From positions 1 to 5,286 of the forward strand of contig CBDUVB010000080.1 in NCBI GenBank assembly GCA_965370555.1: 5,286 nucleotides of DNA. The letters run 5' to 3'. Under the pieces are notes generated by a model. The model did not search any database, was not told the DNA's origin, and saw nothing but the letters and a program-made list of their open reading frames with translations. Made by a program: the position numbers and the translations under genes. Source of the DNA: JAJOKK01 sp965370555. Its GTDB lineage: Bacteria > Bipolaricaulota > Bipolaricaulia > UBA7950 > UBA9294. This document shows positions 4,332-5,286 of the stretch, piece by piece. Within the stretch, counting starts at the first letter, position 1. Each line of letters opens with the position of its first letter.

Positions 4332-5286
4332 CTAATAGCCTTCTAGCGTGGCGATATCGGTCGACCACATGATGAATCGCACACTTGTGGTGTAGGTGAG
4401 TGCCGTACCGATGCGGAAGTTGATGCTCGGGACGAGCGGTCCGCTATCCCCTTTCTGCAACCCAACGACGAATGGAACCTGCAGCGGATGGACCATGAAC
4501 GTGCGCAGGTAGACGAAGCTCGGTGATTCGTCCAGGGTTCCGTTCCCGTCGATATCGAGCTTGAGGCTCATCCAGATGCTCCCCGACTCCGGCGCGGTGA
4601 ACGTGTAGTCTACGCTCCCGTTCTGCAAGCTCCCCTCGAAGACAAGGGTCTTACCGCCGTCGGTCGGGGTGGGGATTACTCCCAAGGGGACGACCCCACC
4701 GCTCGTTGCTTGGTTGACCCCGGAGAACGACTTGTCTGTGCGGAACTCGAGGCGATAGCTGTGCGCACTCGTCCAGTGGGCTCCCGCGTTGACGGTGACG
4801 TGCCAGGTGTTCGTTCCCCACACGAAGATCCCGGGAGTTCCGCCCATCGGGGGCTCGCCAGGGACCCCTCCTCCGGCGACGTTAATCATTTGTACAGTCG
4901 TTCCGGAGAGGCCGTCGTTGTCCACGACAGTAAGGCGGACAGTGTGCGGGCCGACGTTGTAGTAACTGAACGACACGATTGGCCCGGTTATATCGGTGAT
5001 CCCATCGGCATCGCGATCCCAGGAGTAGGAGACGATTACCCCGTCTGGGTCGTAAGAGGAGGTTGCGTTCAGCACGATAGTATCTCCAACCCCTGGAGAG
5101 AGGGGGGCGTAGGTGAACGCGGCGACCGGCGGCTGGTTGATCGATCCGACCTGTACGGTGTGTATCTCGGTATCGGTTGCGCCATCATCGTCGGTGACGG
5201 TGAGGGTGACCGTGTACGTTCCTGGGGCGGTGAACTGATGGTAGCGGGTCACACCCGAGCCGGTGCCACCATCCCCGAAGTTCCAG
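4332..5286 (-). CDS. Secreted multi-domain protein with PKD repeats, N-terminus outside window
   Basis: 317 residues are visible, entering mid-protein at the right edge. The reading frame is open to the last base and starts inside a PKD domain (WNFGDG at fragment residues 1-6), so the in-frame GTG at 5252 is not the start. PKD 1 runs to about residue 47 with GTYTVTLTVTDDDGATD. PKD 2 covers about 52-137 (PPVAAFTY, then VRLTVVDNDGLSG). In PKD 2 the usual WDFGDG is replaced by WDRDADGITD, a calcium-loop-like sequence. After a Gly/Pro linker (about 138-150), a C-terminal module of about 165 residues begins with FVWGTNTWHVTV. It contains a second DxDxNGxLD loop (244-252). PKD domains are beta-sandwich modules of surface and secreted proteins, acting in adhesion or substrate binding; partner and enzymatic activity, if any, lie outside. 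There is no C-terminal anchor: it ends TLEGY. A strong terminator follows. I do not recognise the C-terminal module. Confidence 0.9.
   Translation of the reverse strand, partial: WNFGDGGTGSGVTRYHQFTAPGTYTVTLTVTDDDGATDTEIHTVQVGSINQPPVAAFTYAPLSPGVGDTIVLNATSSYDPDGVIVSYSWDRDADGITDITGPIVSFSYYNVGPHTVRLTVVDNDGLSGTTVQMINVAGGGVPGEPPMGGTPGIFVWGTNTWHVTVNAGAHWTSAHSYRLEFRTDKSFSGVNQATSGGVVPLGVIPTPTDGGKTLVFEGSLQNGSVDYTFTAPESGSIWMSLKLDIDGNGTLDESPSFVYLRTFMVHPLQVPFVVGLQKGDSGPLVPSINFRIGTALTYTTSVRFIMWSTDIATLEGY

Noticed and set aside
5250..5252. GTG at 5252 as start of the PKD protein
   Set aside because: The frame stays open to the window edge and the upstream codons spell the conserved WNFGDG strand of the same PKD domain, so the codon is an internal Val.

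Overview
The window is bacterial DNA of moderately high GC. It holds four protein genes, all on the minus strand, and one tRNA gene on the plus strand. Two of the protein genes run off the window: the transporter gene at the left edge and the PKD gene at the right. A MraY homologue implies a peptidoglycan-making bacterium. The peptide-binding protein has a plain Sec signal with no lipobox cysteine, and a multi-PKD secreted protein lies nearby. This mix suggests a deep-branching lineage such as Bipolaricaulota/Acetothermia or a Thermotogota-like group. That placement is a weak inference from gene style only.

Layout, left to right. 1-1326 (minus): OppA-like family 5 solute-binding protein, missing its C-terminus. 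1327-1702: about 375 bases without a confident gene. They hold the transporter gene's 5' leader, in which a 9-base segment is perfectly complementary to the ribosome binding site, its TTGACA/TATACT promoter, a small repeat-rich patch and a promoter facing the tRNA. 1703-1788 (plus): tRNA-Leu(CAG), complete. 1789-1895: a short convergent spacer filled with copies of an ATTGAGYGA-like element in both orientations. 1896-2879 (minus): mraY. 2876-4219 (minus): a 447-residue protein of unknown function that overlaps mraY by four bases (ATGA). 4220-4331: the promoter for that operon and an intrinsic terminator for the next gene. 4332-5286 (minus): the C-terminal part of a secreted PKD-domain protein.

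How the parts relate. MraY makes lipid I, the first membrane-bound peptidoglycan intermediate. Here it stands outside the usual mur/fts neighbourhood and is translationally coupled to an unknown protein. That protein has an N-terminal alpha/beta region, a short coiled coil and a C-terminal domain resembling restriction-endonuclease-fold domains with an apparently degenerate active site. This pair is the least explained part of the window. The other regulatory points are the possible SD-sequestering leader of the transporter gene and a possibly leaderless transcript for the 447-residue gene. No mobile element, CRISPR array or phage gene was seen.
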